In this document: positions 43,564-50,847 of the stretch, piece by piece
Layout of the letters: the number at the start of each line of letters is the position of its first letter
Position numbering within the stretch: the stretch's first letter is position 1
Assembly (NCBI RefSeq): GCF_031312595.1
Contig: NZ_CP133592.1
Coordinates: 2,170,001 to 2,234,000 of the forward strand
DNA from: Methanolobus sediminis
GTDB lineage: Archaea > Halobacteriota > Methanosarcinia > Methanosarcinales > Methanosarcinaceae
Direction of reading: 5' to 3'
Length of the DNA stretch: 64,000 nt
Program-made: the position numbers and the translations under genes
Notes under the pieces: generated by a model
The model's input: the letters and a program-made list of their open reading frames with translations, nothing else
What the model was told of the DNA's origin: nothing
The model's database searches: none

Positions 43564-43578
43564 CCCATAGTATATGGG
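43564..43578. promoter_or_regulatory. Inverted repeat CCCATA-GTA-TATGGG
   Basis: Perfect six-base arms with a three-base spacer, about 20 bases after the TATA-like sequence at 43543-43553, thus near the predicted transcription start of the DUF1638 gene. Possible operator. Confidence 0.35.
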
Positions 43579-43660
43579 GTATAATATTTGATCTGCGAAA
43601 TTTTTTGCTTTTAGTTTACATGATCGATCATTGATCGTTTTTGCAATATTTTTGTGATAC

Positions 43661-43676
43661 CCTCATTTGTGAGGAG
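43661..43676 (+). promoter_or_regulatory. Hairpin overlapping the ribosome binding site of the DUF1638 gene
   Basis: CCTCA-TTTG-TGAGG (43661-43665 with 43670-43674) followed by AG, so the AGGAG site (43672-43676) is partly in the stem. It could limit translation from the GTG at 43685. Short stem, so only suggestive. Confidence 0.35.
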
Positions 43677-43684
43677 ATGGTAAT

Positions 43685-44260
43685 GTGCCTTTAATGAGTA
43701 TAATAGGTTGCATGGAATACGAAAAAGAAATTGCCAGAATACTGGCTGAGGATAAGACAATAGAGCACATCATTGTTGTAGATGATTCCAGCTCATCTGA
43801 GCTGGTGTCGGATCTTAAGCACATGGGTGTGAAACCAAGACTGCTGTATCCGGAGACAATCCCTCCAGGACTTAAGAAAAGTAAAGGTTTCAATGTGCTT
43901 GTCACACTTCAGGATGATAATGTTTACAAGTCCCCGCAACATCTCAAAAATGAGACGTGTGAAAAAATAAAGTTCTATGGACCGGTCTCTAATGGTGTAT
44001 TGATGTACTCTACTTCATGCGGGAGACTTCTACAGAAAGAAGGAATCGATTTCCACAACCGTAAATTCGCTCTGGAATTATTGTCAGAAGATGATACCAA
44101 TACTGCTTATTTGAAAGAGGAACTTGATGAAAGCCTTTCCAGTTCGGCAAAAAAAAGAGAATCTCGTATAGAAGCCGATTCTCAGAAACTGGAAGAAATG
44201 CATAAAGTATACTATAACAGATTGAAAGCTACGATCCTGTCACCAAAGGCAAATTCATAA
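43685..44260 (+). CDS. DUF1638 family protein
   Basis: A 191-residue protein: MPLMSIIGCMEYEKEIARILAED at the start, HIIVVDDSSSSELVSDL, FNVLVTLQDDNVYKSP, GVLMYSTSCGRLL. The pattern of an N-terminal Cys (IGC), IIVVD and a C-terminal glycine-rich strand with Cys fits DUF1638, a family found in methanogens and anaerobes near corrinoid methyltransferase genes. The function is unknown. The C-terminal about 45 residues are charged and probably helical (AKKRESRIEADSQKLEEMHK). Start GTG 43685, eight bases after AGGAG. It does not appear to be in an operon with the aro genes, from which it is 145 bases away. Confidence 0.65.
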   Translation: MPLMSIIGCMEYEKEIARILAEDKTIEHIIVVDDSSSSELVSDLKHMGVKPRLLYPETIPPGLKKSKGFNVLVTLQDDNVYKSPQHLKNETCEKIKFYGPVSNGVLMYSTSCGRLLQKEGIDFHNRKFALELLSEDDTNTAYLKEELDESLSSSAKKRESRIEADSQKLEEMHKVYYNRLKATILSPKANS

Positions 44261-44405
44261 GTCTAGTGTGGTATTTCTGTTTTCATTTCTGTAAACATTA
44301 TTCTTTAATAGTTTACAGTACTGGTATGGGTAAAATATAGGGTTTCGCAGAGTTGTAACATTCAATTCTGCATCCTGGATTTTAAAAGTTAACAGGGATC
44401 ACATA

Positions 44406-45287
44406 ATGGTAGCAAAAGGAAGTGCTTATGCACTCGGTGCAGGTACGGTAATCAACGCAATAGCCACATGGAAAGGTGCGGCTTTTGGTATCGATCTGAA
44501 AACATTTGCCGATGTGGAACTTACGGATGAGGCCGGTTCTGTTAGTGGTACTATTCATGGAATGCCTGATGCAGACACACAGCTTATTGAAAGATCGGTA
44601 TCCTATGTGCTTGAACATTTTGGAATTGAGATGGGTGGAACCGTTACAACGAGGTCAGAAGTTCCTCTTGCAAGCGGCCTGAAGAGTAGCAGTGCAGCAG
44701 CAAATGCTTCTATCCTTGCAACACTTGATGCTATTGGTGAAGAACTTGATCCTTTTGAAACTGTTAAAATGGGTGTAAGGGCTGCTCTTGACTCAAAAGT
44801 GACAATTACCGGTGCTCTTGACGATGCATGTGCTTCTTTTTACGGTGGTTTTGTAGTAACCGACAACAAGGCTATGGAGCTTTTGAAAAGGACAGAGCAC
44901 GAGTATGAGGTACTGATATTTGCACCTGACAGGAAATCATTCAGTTCAGGTACCAATGTAGACCGTTCAAGGATGATAGCTCCCTGGGTAGATATGGCAT
45001 TTGACCTTTCAATGGAAGGCAATTTTGAAAAGGCTATGACTCTTAATGGTTTTCTTTACTGCGGTGCCCTTGGTTTTGACACGGAATTCCTGATGCGTGC
45101 CCTTGAAATAGGCGTTGAAGGAGTAACACTTTCAGGAACCGGTCCTTCATTTGTTGCACTTGTAAACGATGAACAGGCAGGTATGCTTGAAGATGCCTGG
45201 AAAGATTACAATGTCAGCGGAAACGTGATAAGGACAAAAGTAAATAATAGTGGTGCTCATAAAGGAGCATGCCATGAAACAGCATAG
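44406..45287 (+). CDS. aroK: Archaeal shikimate kinase (GHMP type)
   Basis: A 293-residue GHMP kinase, the archaeal type of shikimate kinase unrelated to bacterial AroK: GSAYALGAGTVINAIA, the ATP loop PLASGLKSSSAAANA, ALDDACASFYGG, and the late GVEGVTLSGTGPSFVAL. It phosphorylates shikimate in aromatic amino acid synthesis. The next gene is chorismate mutase (102 bases on), which fits one pathway. A ribosome binding site (AGGGATCA) precedes the ATG. Confidence 0.94.
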   Translation: MVAKGSAYALGAGTVINAIATWKGAAFGIDLKTFADVELTDEAGSVSGTIHGMPDADTQLIERSVSYVLEHFGIEMGGTVTTRSEVPLASGLKSSSAAANASILATLDAIGEELDPFETVKMGVRAALDSKVTITGALDDACASFYGGFVVTDNKAMELLKRTEHEYEVLIFAPDRKSFSSGTNVDRSRMIAPWVDMAFDLSMEGNFEKAMTLNGFLYCGALGFDTEFLMRALEIGVEGVTLSGTGPSFVALVNDEQAGMLEDAWKDYNVSGNVIRTKVNNSGAHKGACHETA

Positions 45288-45389
45288 CTCAAATACGTAT
45301 CACTAAACAGCAATAAATAACAATATCAGATCAAAAATCACATTCTTAAATTGTAGTAATAAATAGATATTTTTACATGCGGGGTATAC

Positions 45390-45677
45390 ATGTCCACTAT
45401 CAAAGAAGTACGTACAGAAATAGAACAGATTGATAGCGAGATCATGCAGCTTATTCATAAGCGGGTAGGTATGGCTGCTAAGGTACTTGAGGCCAAGAAG
45501 CATGATAAGATCAATATTAACGATCCAACCCAGAACACAGTAGTTATGGATCGTGCAGCAGATGCTGCGATCGAATTGAATCTTGATGTTTCTGCTGTAA
45601 AAGAGATATTCGATATATTGATAAGGATGAACATAGAGCGCCAGCACGAGCTGAGAGGCGAAGGTAATCTTCCTTAG
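45390..45677 (+). CDS. Chorismate mutase (AroQ class)
   Basis: A 95-residue all-helical mutase: EVRTEIEQIDSEIMQLIHKRVGMAAKVLEAKK, with the conserved Arg and Lys at the ends of helix 1, then a helix containing VKEIFDILIRMNIERQHEL. It converts chorismate to prephenate for Phe and Tyr. It is a free-standing domain, not fused to prephenate dehydratase or dehydrogenase. purE begins nine bases later. Confidence 0.92.
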   Translation: MSTIKEVRTEIEQIDSEIMQLIHKRVGMAAKVLEAKKHDKININDPTQNTVVMDRAADAAIELNLDVSAVKEIFDILIRMNIERQHELRGEGNLP

Positions 45678-45686
45678 GAGAATACA

Positions 45687-46073
45687 ATGGTTGATATTGC
45701 AATAATAATGGGTTCTGAATCCGATCGTTCTGTGGCAAACAGAGTGACAGGAGTGCTTGACGGTACAGATTATTCATACGATGTTCAGGTAATTTCCGCT
45801 CACCGCAACCCGGACAAACTGGATGAGTACATTTCTCAATGCGATTCAAAAGTATACATAGCCATAGCAGGATTATCAGCAGCACTTCCAGGTGTCATTG
45901 CTTCAAAGACAAAGAAACCGGTTATTGGTGTTCCTGTGAGTTCAAAAATGATGGGTCTTGATGCCTTGCTTTCAACAGCGCAGATGCCGCCTGGCGTACC
46001 TGTGGCAAGTGTTGGTGTCGATAACGGTGCAAACGCCGCCCATCTGGCAATAAGAATATTGGATCTGATCTAA
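45687..46073 (+). CDS. purE: Phosphoribosylaminoimidazole carboxylase/mutase PurE
   Basis: A 128-residue Pur[51 protein letters not shown], and the [21 protein letters not shown] end. It carboxylates aminoimidazole ribonucleotide or rearranges its N5-carboxy form. Short archaeal PurE proteins act without PurK in many methanogens. The last bases overlap by four with the end of the convergent response regulator gene. The gene lies in the aro operon, not with purF at 62159. Confidence 0.94.
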   Translation: MVDIAIIMGSESDRSVANRVTGVLDGTDYSYDVQVISAHRNPDKLDEYISQCDSKVYIAIAGLSAALPGVIASKTKKPVIGVPVSSKMMGLDALLSTAQMPPGVPVASVGVDNGANAAHLAIRILDLI

Positions 46074-46930
46074 TATTCTATTTTATTTAACTGGAATAAA
46101 CACTGTTCGTCTCCATTTCCCATGGTTTCGAGCACATCGACCTCAAGATCCTGTCCGTATATATCAATTATCCTTGAGAATATTCCTCTTGAAAGAGTAC
46201 ATAATATAGGGTTGAGTTGAGCTTCTTCTTTACCCCATGGGCACACGTGTCCTTTGATAAGGAATACTGTGTTTTCATTTTCTCCTGGCTCGTCATCAAA
46301 ATTAGCACCCAGCTGGTTGATGATATTGCAGCAGATCTCTCCTATTCCTTCATGTCTGTCCCCACGTTCTTCCGGGTCTGTATTCTCAAGAATGGCTTCC
46401 ACCACCATGTCGATCATCTGGTGTATGACAACACTTTTCTGCTCTGCAGGAAGTGTGCGAAGTAAGGTAGGGATTATCTGCGTAAGCACAGATCTGATCT
46501 TGTTCTGCAGATTGAGTTTATCTCTTTCTTCAAGCAGGTCATAATGCATCTTTTTCAATTTTAGTAATGAAGTGATACGTGTTAGAAGTTCCATCTTGTT
46601 CACTGGCTTTGTGAGGAACTCATCCGCACCTGCCTCAATGCCTGCTATCCAGTCATCTCTGCCGGAAAGTGCAGTTACCATTATCACAGGGATGAACTGG
46701 GTTTCAGGATCACTTTTCAATGCTTCACATACTTGATATCCGTTAAGGTCAGGCATCATGACATCAAGGAGGATGACATCGGGTTTTTCCGTTGGCACTA
46801 GGTCCAGTGCATCTCTGCCATTTGTGGCTGATATCACTGAGTAAGCATCATCAAGATATGCCTTGAGCAACTCTATGTTCATGATCTCATCGTCAACGAT
46901 GAGTATTTTTGGATTATCGGTAAGAGTAAT
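46070..46930 (-). CDS. Response regulator with methanogen output domain; probable ATT start
   Basis: A receiver domain with the phosphorylation site in [13 protein letters not shown] (Asp 56) is followed by a helical linker and a C-terminal domain ([31 protein letters not shown]) that resembles methanogen output domain MetOD1. The first ATG (46882) would cut off beta strand 1 and the acidic pair of the receiver. The same frame upstream encodes [12 protein letters not shown], which is the missing piece, but between 46885 and the upstream stop at 46994-46996 there is no ATG, GTG or TTG. AGGAG at 46939-46943 is eight bases from an ATT at 46928-46930, so I place the start there (286 residues). 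It is next to a RAD55/KaiC-like ATPase gene. Confidence 0.78.
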   Translation of the reverse strand: MTLTDNPKILIVDDEIMNIELLKAYLDDAYSVISATNGRDALDLVPTEKPDVILLDVMMPDLNGYQVCEALKSDPETQFIPVIMVTALSGRDDWIAGIEAGADEFLTKPVNKMELLTRITSLLKLKKMHYDLLEERDKLNLQNKIRSVLTQIIPTLLRTLPAEQKSVVIHQMIDMVVEAILENTDPEERGDRHEGIGEICCNIINQLGANFDDEPGENENTVFLIKGHVCPWGKEEAQLNPILCTLSRGIFSRIIDIYGQDLEVDVLETMGNGDEQCLFQLNKIEY

Positions 46931-47087
46931 AGTAAGGTCTCCTGGTGCGTTTTCTCTGGTAGTATGAACTAGTTTATAGTTAAATTATATATTTAATTTT
47001 TTATTATAAATATCTAATGGGTTTTCAGGTATGGTTCCTGAAATATTTGCTGAAGATGCCATCGGCTATTTTCAAAAAGAGGTCATA

Positions 47088-47885
47088 TCAGAGCTCAACA
47101 AGTTTAGCCTTTGAGCCTTTCAGACTTATTCCGGCAGAAGTTATATCAAATATCGTAATATCCAGGGATATTTTTGTGCTCCGCATCTTTGGAATGCTCA
47201 GGAAACGTTCGTTATTACCTGTATATGGATTCTCTTTGACCATAAGTTTGACAGCACCGTAAGTAGAATAATCTGCTATCTTATGTGTCATCTCATATGC
47301 GGCTTCATCCATGATGTAGAGAGTTGTTGTCTTCTGCTTTGCAAGCATCCGGTTGACGGTATCAAACTTATCTCTGAATTCCTTTGGTTTAAAGCCAAAT
47401 GCAAGGACACCTATGTTGTCAATGACGGCCACATCTGTGCCTTCAGGTATCAACCTCACAAGGTCTATAAGGTCGATCTCTTCAATGTTGAAGTCTTCCC
47501 GGTCAGGCCTGATATGCCTGTCAAGATGCGTTTCTTCAATTATCTCGATCTCTGTATCGCTGAAATCATCAATAAGGTGAGCTTCCCTGGCAATAGATCT
47601 GGTTCGGAACTCAATGACCTGCTTAATAACAAGCTGCCCTTTCTCAATAAAAGATTCTAAACCAAGACCAAGTATTGCAGCCTGCTCCAGTATGTCTTCT
47701 GGAGTCTCTTCGGTTGCAATCATTATACACTTTTTACCGTCCATGCATGATTTATGCAGAAAATGTAGTCCAAATATGGTTTTCCCGGCACCAGGAACCC
47801 CTGTGATAAGAATTCCTTTACCTTTCGGATAACCGCCACTTATTTTTTTGTCAAGGTTTGCTATTCCCGTAGGCATTCTTTCCAT
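47088..47885 (-). CDS. RAD55/KaiC-like RecA-superfamily ATPase
   Basis: A 265-residue ATPase: PTGIANLDKKISGGYPKGKGILITGVPGAGKTIFG (Walker A GVPGAGKT), EETPEDILEQAA, and DVAVIDNIGVLAFG (Walker B). It belongs to the COG0467 group of single-domain KaiC-like proteins, which archaea often keep beside two-component genes; they likely serve as switches rather than recombinases. ATG 47885 has GGCGTGAT upstream; a GTG at 47894 would add three residues. The response regulator gene is 157 bases downstream, same strand. Confidence 0.85.
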   Translation of the reverse strand: MERMPTGIANLDKKISGGYPKGKGILITGVPGAGKTIFGLHFLHKSCMDGKKCIMIATEETPEDILEQAAILGLGLESFIEKGQLVIKQVIEFRTRSIAREAHLIDDFSDTEIEIIEETHLDRHIRPDREDFNIEEIDLIDLVRLIPEGTDVAVIDNIGVLAFGFKPKEFRDKFDTVNRMLAKQKTTTLYIMDEAAYEMTHKIADYSTYGAVKLMVKENPYTGNNERFLSIPKMRSTKISLDITIFDITSAGISLKGSKAKLVEL

Positions 47886-48256
47886 ATATATCACGCCAGA
47901 CTGTATGATTATCTACTTTCAACGAATTATATATTATAATGATAATATATTATATAAATATATTCTCGAAAGACTTCAGTAGCTATTTTTTTCTAACAAA
48001 CTGATGTCACATTGTAAATGTATAAATGGTGATTAACAAGCGAATTTCTGAATGGCTATATACAGTTTTTTGCGAATGCTTTTATATAGTAACCTCGAAA
48101 ATAAGATGGGATTGGATAGAACAAACTGTATAAATAAGCAGTTTTCCAATTAGTGTTTAGAACATATTTCGGTTGCAAGTGATACATAAAAATCTCTGGT
48201 GAAGGGATTTTCATTATCACTTCCAAATCTAATATAAATTGTAAAAGGGGATAATT
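47886..48256. other. 371-base divergent intergenic region, no gene
   Basis: Very AT-rich near the ATPase gene, including the nine-base perfect inverted repeat ATATATTAT-AATG-ATAATATAT at 47929-47950 (it may be only part of AT-rich promoter DNA). Several TATA-like sequences (48054-48062, 48079-48087, 48231-48238) face the oxidoreductase operon. It also contains the long hairpin at 48177-48222. Confidence 0.5.
48177..48222 (+). other. Long two-tier hairpin upstream of the oxidoreductase operon
   Basis: Outer stem AAGTGATA/TATCACTT (eight base pairs), small internal loop, then inner stem AAAATCTC/GGGATTTT (eight pairs, one G-T), closed by the seven-base loop TGGTGAA. This is too long to be chance in 370 bases. 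It lies 35 bases before the GTG of the next gene. It might be a leader regulatory element, a small RNA from the TATA at 48079-48087, or an operator. Confidence 0.5.
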
Positions 48257-49984
48257 GTGACCATAGATCTCAATATCAAAGTAGGGGGTGCAGCCGGACA
48301 GGGCCTTCAGACCACCGGCATAGCTCTTGCCAAGACACTAAAGAAAAGTGGATTCCATATTTTTGCAACGCAGTACTATTTTTCCAGGGTACGTGGCGGA
48401 CACAACACATTCAAAATACGCATTAGTGATTCTCCAATTGCTGCAATGAATGAGAATGTGGATCTACTTCTTGCGCTGGATTCCGAATCAATTGACAGGC
48501 ACCTCTCCGAACTAAGTGATGGTGTTGTGGTAGTTGATGCCGATGTCGTAAAGGTTAACAGTTCATCGGAATCTATATTCCATGTTCCCATGCTGGAGAT
48601 AGCAAAGGAAGTTTGCGGTGACAAGATATATTCCAATTCGGTTTCCATGGGCGCTGTGATCGGTCTTCTGTGTCTTGATATGTCTAATCTTGAGGGAATA
48701 CTGAAAGCTTCTTTTAAGAAAAAAGGTGAAGAGATCATACAGAAAAATATCAATGCTGCAAGGGCAGGTTATGATTATGTGAAGACGAATTATCCCGGTG
48801 GATGCAAGTTCAGTGTTAATGAATCCGGAGAAAAGGAAAAGCTGATGCTCATAAGTGGTAATGAAGCAGTGGGTCTTGGTGCCCTTGCCGCAGGAGTACA
48901 GTTCCTTGCTGCTTACCCTATGACTCCTTCAACAGGCGTGATGACTTATGTAGCAGCAAATGCTGATAAGTTCAATGTTGTTGTAGAGCAGGCAGAAGAT
49001 GAAATTGCTGCATTGAACATGGTACTTGGAGCTTCTTATGCAGGAGCTCGTTCCATGACCACCACTTCAGGAGGAGGATTTGCTCTTATGACCGAGGCTC
49101 TTGGACTTGCAGGCATGACCGAAACTCCGGCTGTTATTTTCCTGTGTCAGCGTCCGGGTCCCGCAACAGGTCTTCCAACTATGACAGAGCAGGGTGATCT
49201 CCAGTTCGTCCTGACCGCTGCCCAGGGTGAATTCCCAAGATGTATACTTGCACCCGGAACTCCTGAAGAGTGTTTCTATCTGACTGCAGAAGCCTTCAAT
49301 ATTGCTGACAAGTATCAGATTCCTGTTTTTGTGTTGAGTGACCAGTATCTTGCAGATTCGCTTTTCACCTGCAAAAGGTTCGATCCTTCTAAAATCACCG
49401 TAGAACGCCACCTTCTTTCAGATTCGGAATTGAGGACCAAAAAAGAAGACTACAAACGCTATAAAATAACACCTCTTGGAATCTCTCCGCGTGCTCTTCC
49501 GGGGCAGGAAGGTGTGCTTGTCCTGTCAGACAGTGACGAGCATGATGAGTTCGGACACATCTGCGAGGATGCTGAAAACCGCATAAAGATGAATGACAAG
49601 CGCATGAAGAAACTGGAACTCCTTCGTGATGAGATATCTGTTGCAAAGATATATGGTGATTTGGATGCTGCAATATCCCTCGTTGGCTGGGGTTCGACCT
49701 ATGGTCCACTTGCCGAGGTGGTAGATATTCTAAAAGCTCAGGGCAAGTCTGTAAATCTTGTTCATTTCACACATATTCATCCCCTGCCAGTGGAAGCAAC
49801 AAGGAAACTGTTCTCAAAGGCGAAAAAGACGGTATGTGTTGAAAATAATTCAACGGGCCAGTTCGCTCATCATCTCAAGCTGGAGACTGATGTGAAACTA
49901 ACTGAAACTATTCTTCGATATGATGGTAAACCTTTCAGTCCTGAGTTCATAATTGCTGCCCTTAAGGAAAAGGAGGTGATCTGA
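48257..49984 (+). CDS. korA: 2-oxoacid:ferredoxin oxidoreductase, gamma-alpha fused subunit
   Basis: A 575-residue protein. Residues about 1-190 form the gamma domain (VGGAAGQGLQTTGIALAKTL, SRVRGGHNTFKIRIS), and the rest the alpha domain (GNEAVGLGALAAGVQFLAAYPMTPSTGVMTY, VVEQAEDEIAALNMVLGASYAGARSMTTTSGGGF). This COG0674/COG1014 fusion pairs with the beta subunit next door. The best guess is 2-oxoglutarate (or a related 2-oxoacid) ferredoxin oxidoreductase making acyl-CoA; the substrate is not proven. No delta ferredoxin subunit is present. Start GTG with GGGG four bases ahead. Confidence 0.88.
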   Translation: MTIDLNIKVGGAAGQGLQTTGIALAKTLKKSGFHIFATQYYFSRVRGGHNTFKIRISDSPIAAMNENVDLLLALDSESIDRHLSELSDGVVVVDADVVKVNSSSESIFHVPMLEIAKEVCGDKIYSNSVSMGAVIGLLCLDMSNLEGILKASFKKKGEEIIQKNINAARAGYDYVKTNYPGGCKFSVNESGEKEKLMLISGNEAVGLGALAAGVQFLAAYPMTPSTGVMTYVAANADKFNVVVEQAEDEIAALNMVLGASYAGARSMTTTSGGGFALMTEALGLAGMTETPAVIFLCQRPGPATGLPTMTEQGDLQFVLTAAQGEFPRCILAPGTPEECFYLTAEAFNIADKYQIPVFVLSDQYLADSLFTCKRFDPSKITVERHLLSDSELRTKKEDYKRYKITPLGISPRALPGQEGVLVLSDSDEHDEFGHICEDAENRIKMNDKRMKKLELLRDEISVAKIYGDLDAAISLVGWGSTYGPLAEVVDILKAQGKSVNLVHFTHIHPLPVEATRKLFSKAKKTVCVENNSTGQFAHHLKLETDVKLTETILRYDGKPFSPEFIIAALKEKEVI

Positions 49985-50839
49985 ATGGTCAGCATAGAGG
50001 ATTACGGTAACTTTGAAACTGCGTGGTGCCCGAGCTGTGGTAATTTTGGAATCCTGAAAGCTATTAAGCAGGCACTTGTAAATCTGGGACGTTCGCCACA
50101 TGAAGTACTTGTGGCATCAGGAATCGGCCAGTCAAGCAAAACCCCTCATTACCTCAATTGTAATGGTTTCAACGGACTTCATGGCCGTTCACTGCCGCCT
50201 GCAACAGGTGCCAAGATAGCCAACCATGAGCTGACTGTCATTGCAGTGACAGGTGATGGTGATTGTTATGGTGAAGGCGGTAATCATTTCCTGCACACAG
50301 TCAGGAGAAATCCGGATATAACCATGATCGTTCATGACAATCAGATATATGGGTTGACAAAAGGTCAGGCATCACCAACAAGTGAGATCGGTATGAAGAC
50401 AAAAGTGCAGACTCATGGTGTATTCAATATGCCGTTGAATCCATTGTCAATGGCAATATCTCTGGATTGTTCTTTTGTGGCTCGTGGATATGCCGGAAAA
50501 GTCTCACATTTAACATCCCTGATCGAAAAAGCCATTTCACACAAAGGTCTTTCACTTGTTGATGTGCTTCAGCCATGCGTATCCTTCAATAAACTGAACA
50601 CTTTCAAGTGGTATTCTGAAAGGGTTTACGAAATGGATGATACTGGTTATGAACTGGATGACCGTGTGAAAGCATTCGAAAGGTCTATGGAATGGGGAGA
50701 AAAGATCCCTCTTGGTGTTTTCTATGTAAATGAAAAACCAAGTTTTGAGGACTATCTGGATGTCCTTAAATCAGGTCCGCTTTACAAAAACCCTCCAGCA
50801 ACAGAAAAAGTGAATGAGCTTATGGACGGCTTCATATGA
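49985..50839 (+). CDS. korB: 2-oxoacid:ferredoxin oxidoreductase, beta (TPP) subunit
   Basis: A 284-residue TPP-binding subunit: WCPSCGNFGILKAIKQAL (cluster cysteines C-x2-C), GRSLPPATGAKIANHELTVIAVTGDGDCYGEGGNHFLH with the TPP GDGD motif, NQIYGLTKGQASPTS. It starts immediately after the alpha stop. Together the two genes are the two-subunit type of 2-oxoacid oxidoreductase. The downstream histidine kinase gene is convergent, eight bases away. Confidence 0.9.
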   Translation: MVSIEDYGNFETAWCPSCGNFGILKAIKQALVNLGRSPHEVLVASGIGQSSKTPHYLNCNGFNGLHGRSLPPATGAKIANHELTVIAVTGDGDCYGEGGNHFLHTVRRNPDITMIVHDNQIYGLTKGQASPTSEIGMKTKVQTHGVFNMPLNPLSMAISLDCSFVARGYAGKVSHLTSLIEKAISHKGLSLVDVLQPCVSFNKLNTFKWYSERVYEMDDTGYELDDRVKAFERSMEWGEKIPLGVFYVNEKPSFEDYLDVLKSGPLYKNPPATEKVNELMDGFI

Positions 50840-50847
50840 GCCGTTCT

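Larger units (their letters stand above)
43128..43684. other. 557-base divergent control region between fmd operon and DUF1638 gene
   Basis: No gene is seen on either strand; frames here are short and lack ribosome binding sites. It carries a TATA box and two direct repeats for the fmd operon (43434-43473), a TATA-like GTTTTATATAC (43543-43553) facing the DUF1638 gene, an inverted repeat at 43564-43578, the 12-base palindrome ATGATCGATCAT at 43620-43631, and a hairpin over the DUF1638 ribosome binding site. Confidence 0.6.

Noticed and set aside
47929-47950. Nine-base AT-only inverted repeat upstream of the RAD55-like gene
   Set aside because: Made only of A and T in a very AT-rich stretch, so such palindromes are expected by chance; could simply be promoter DNA.
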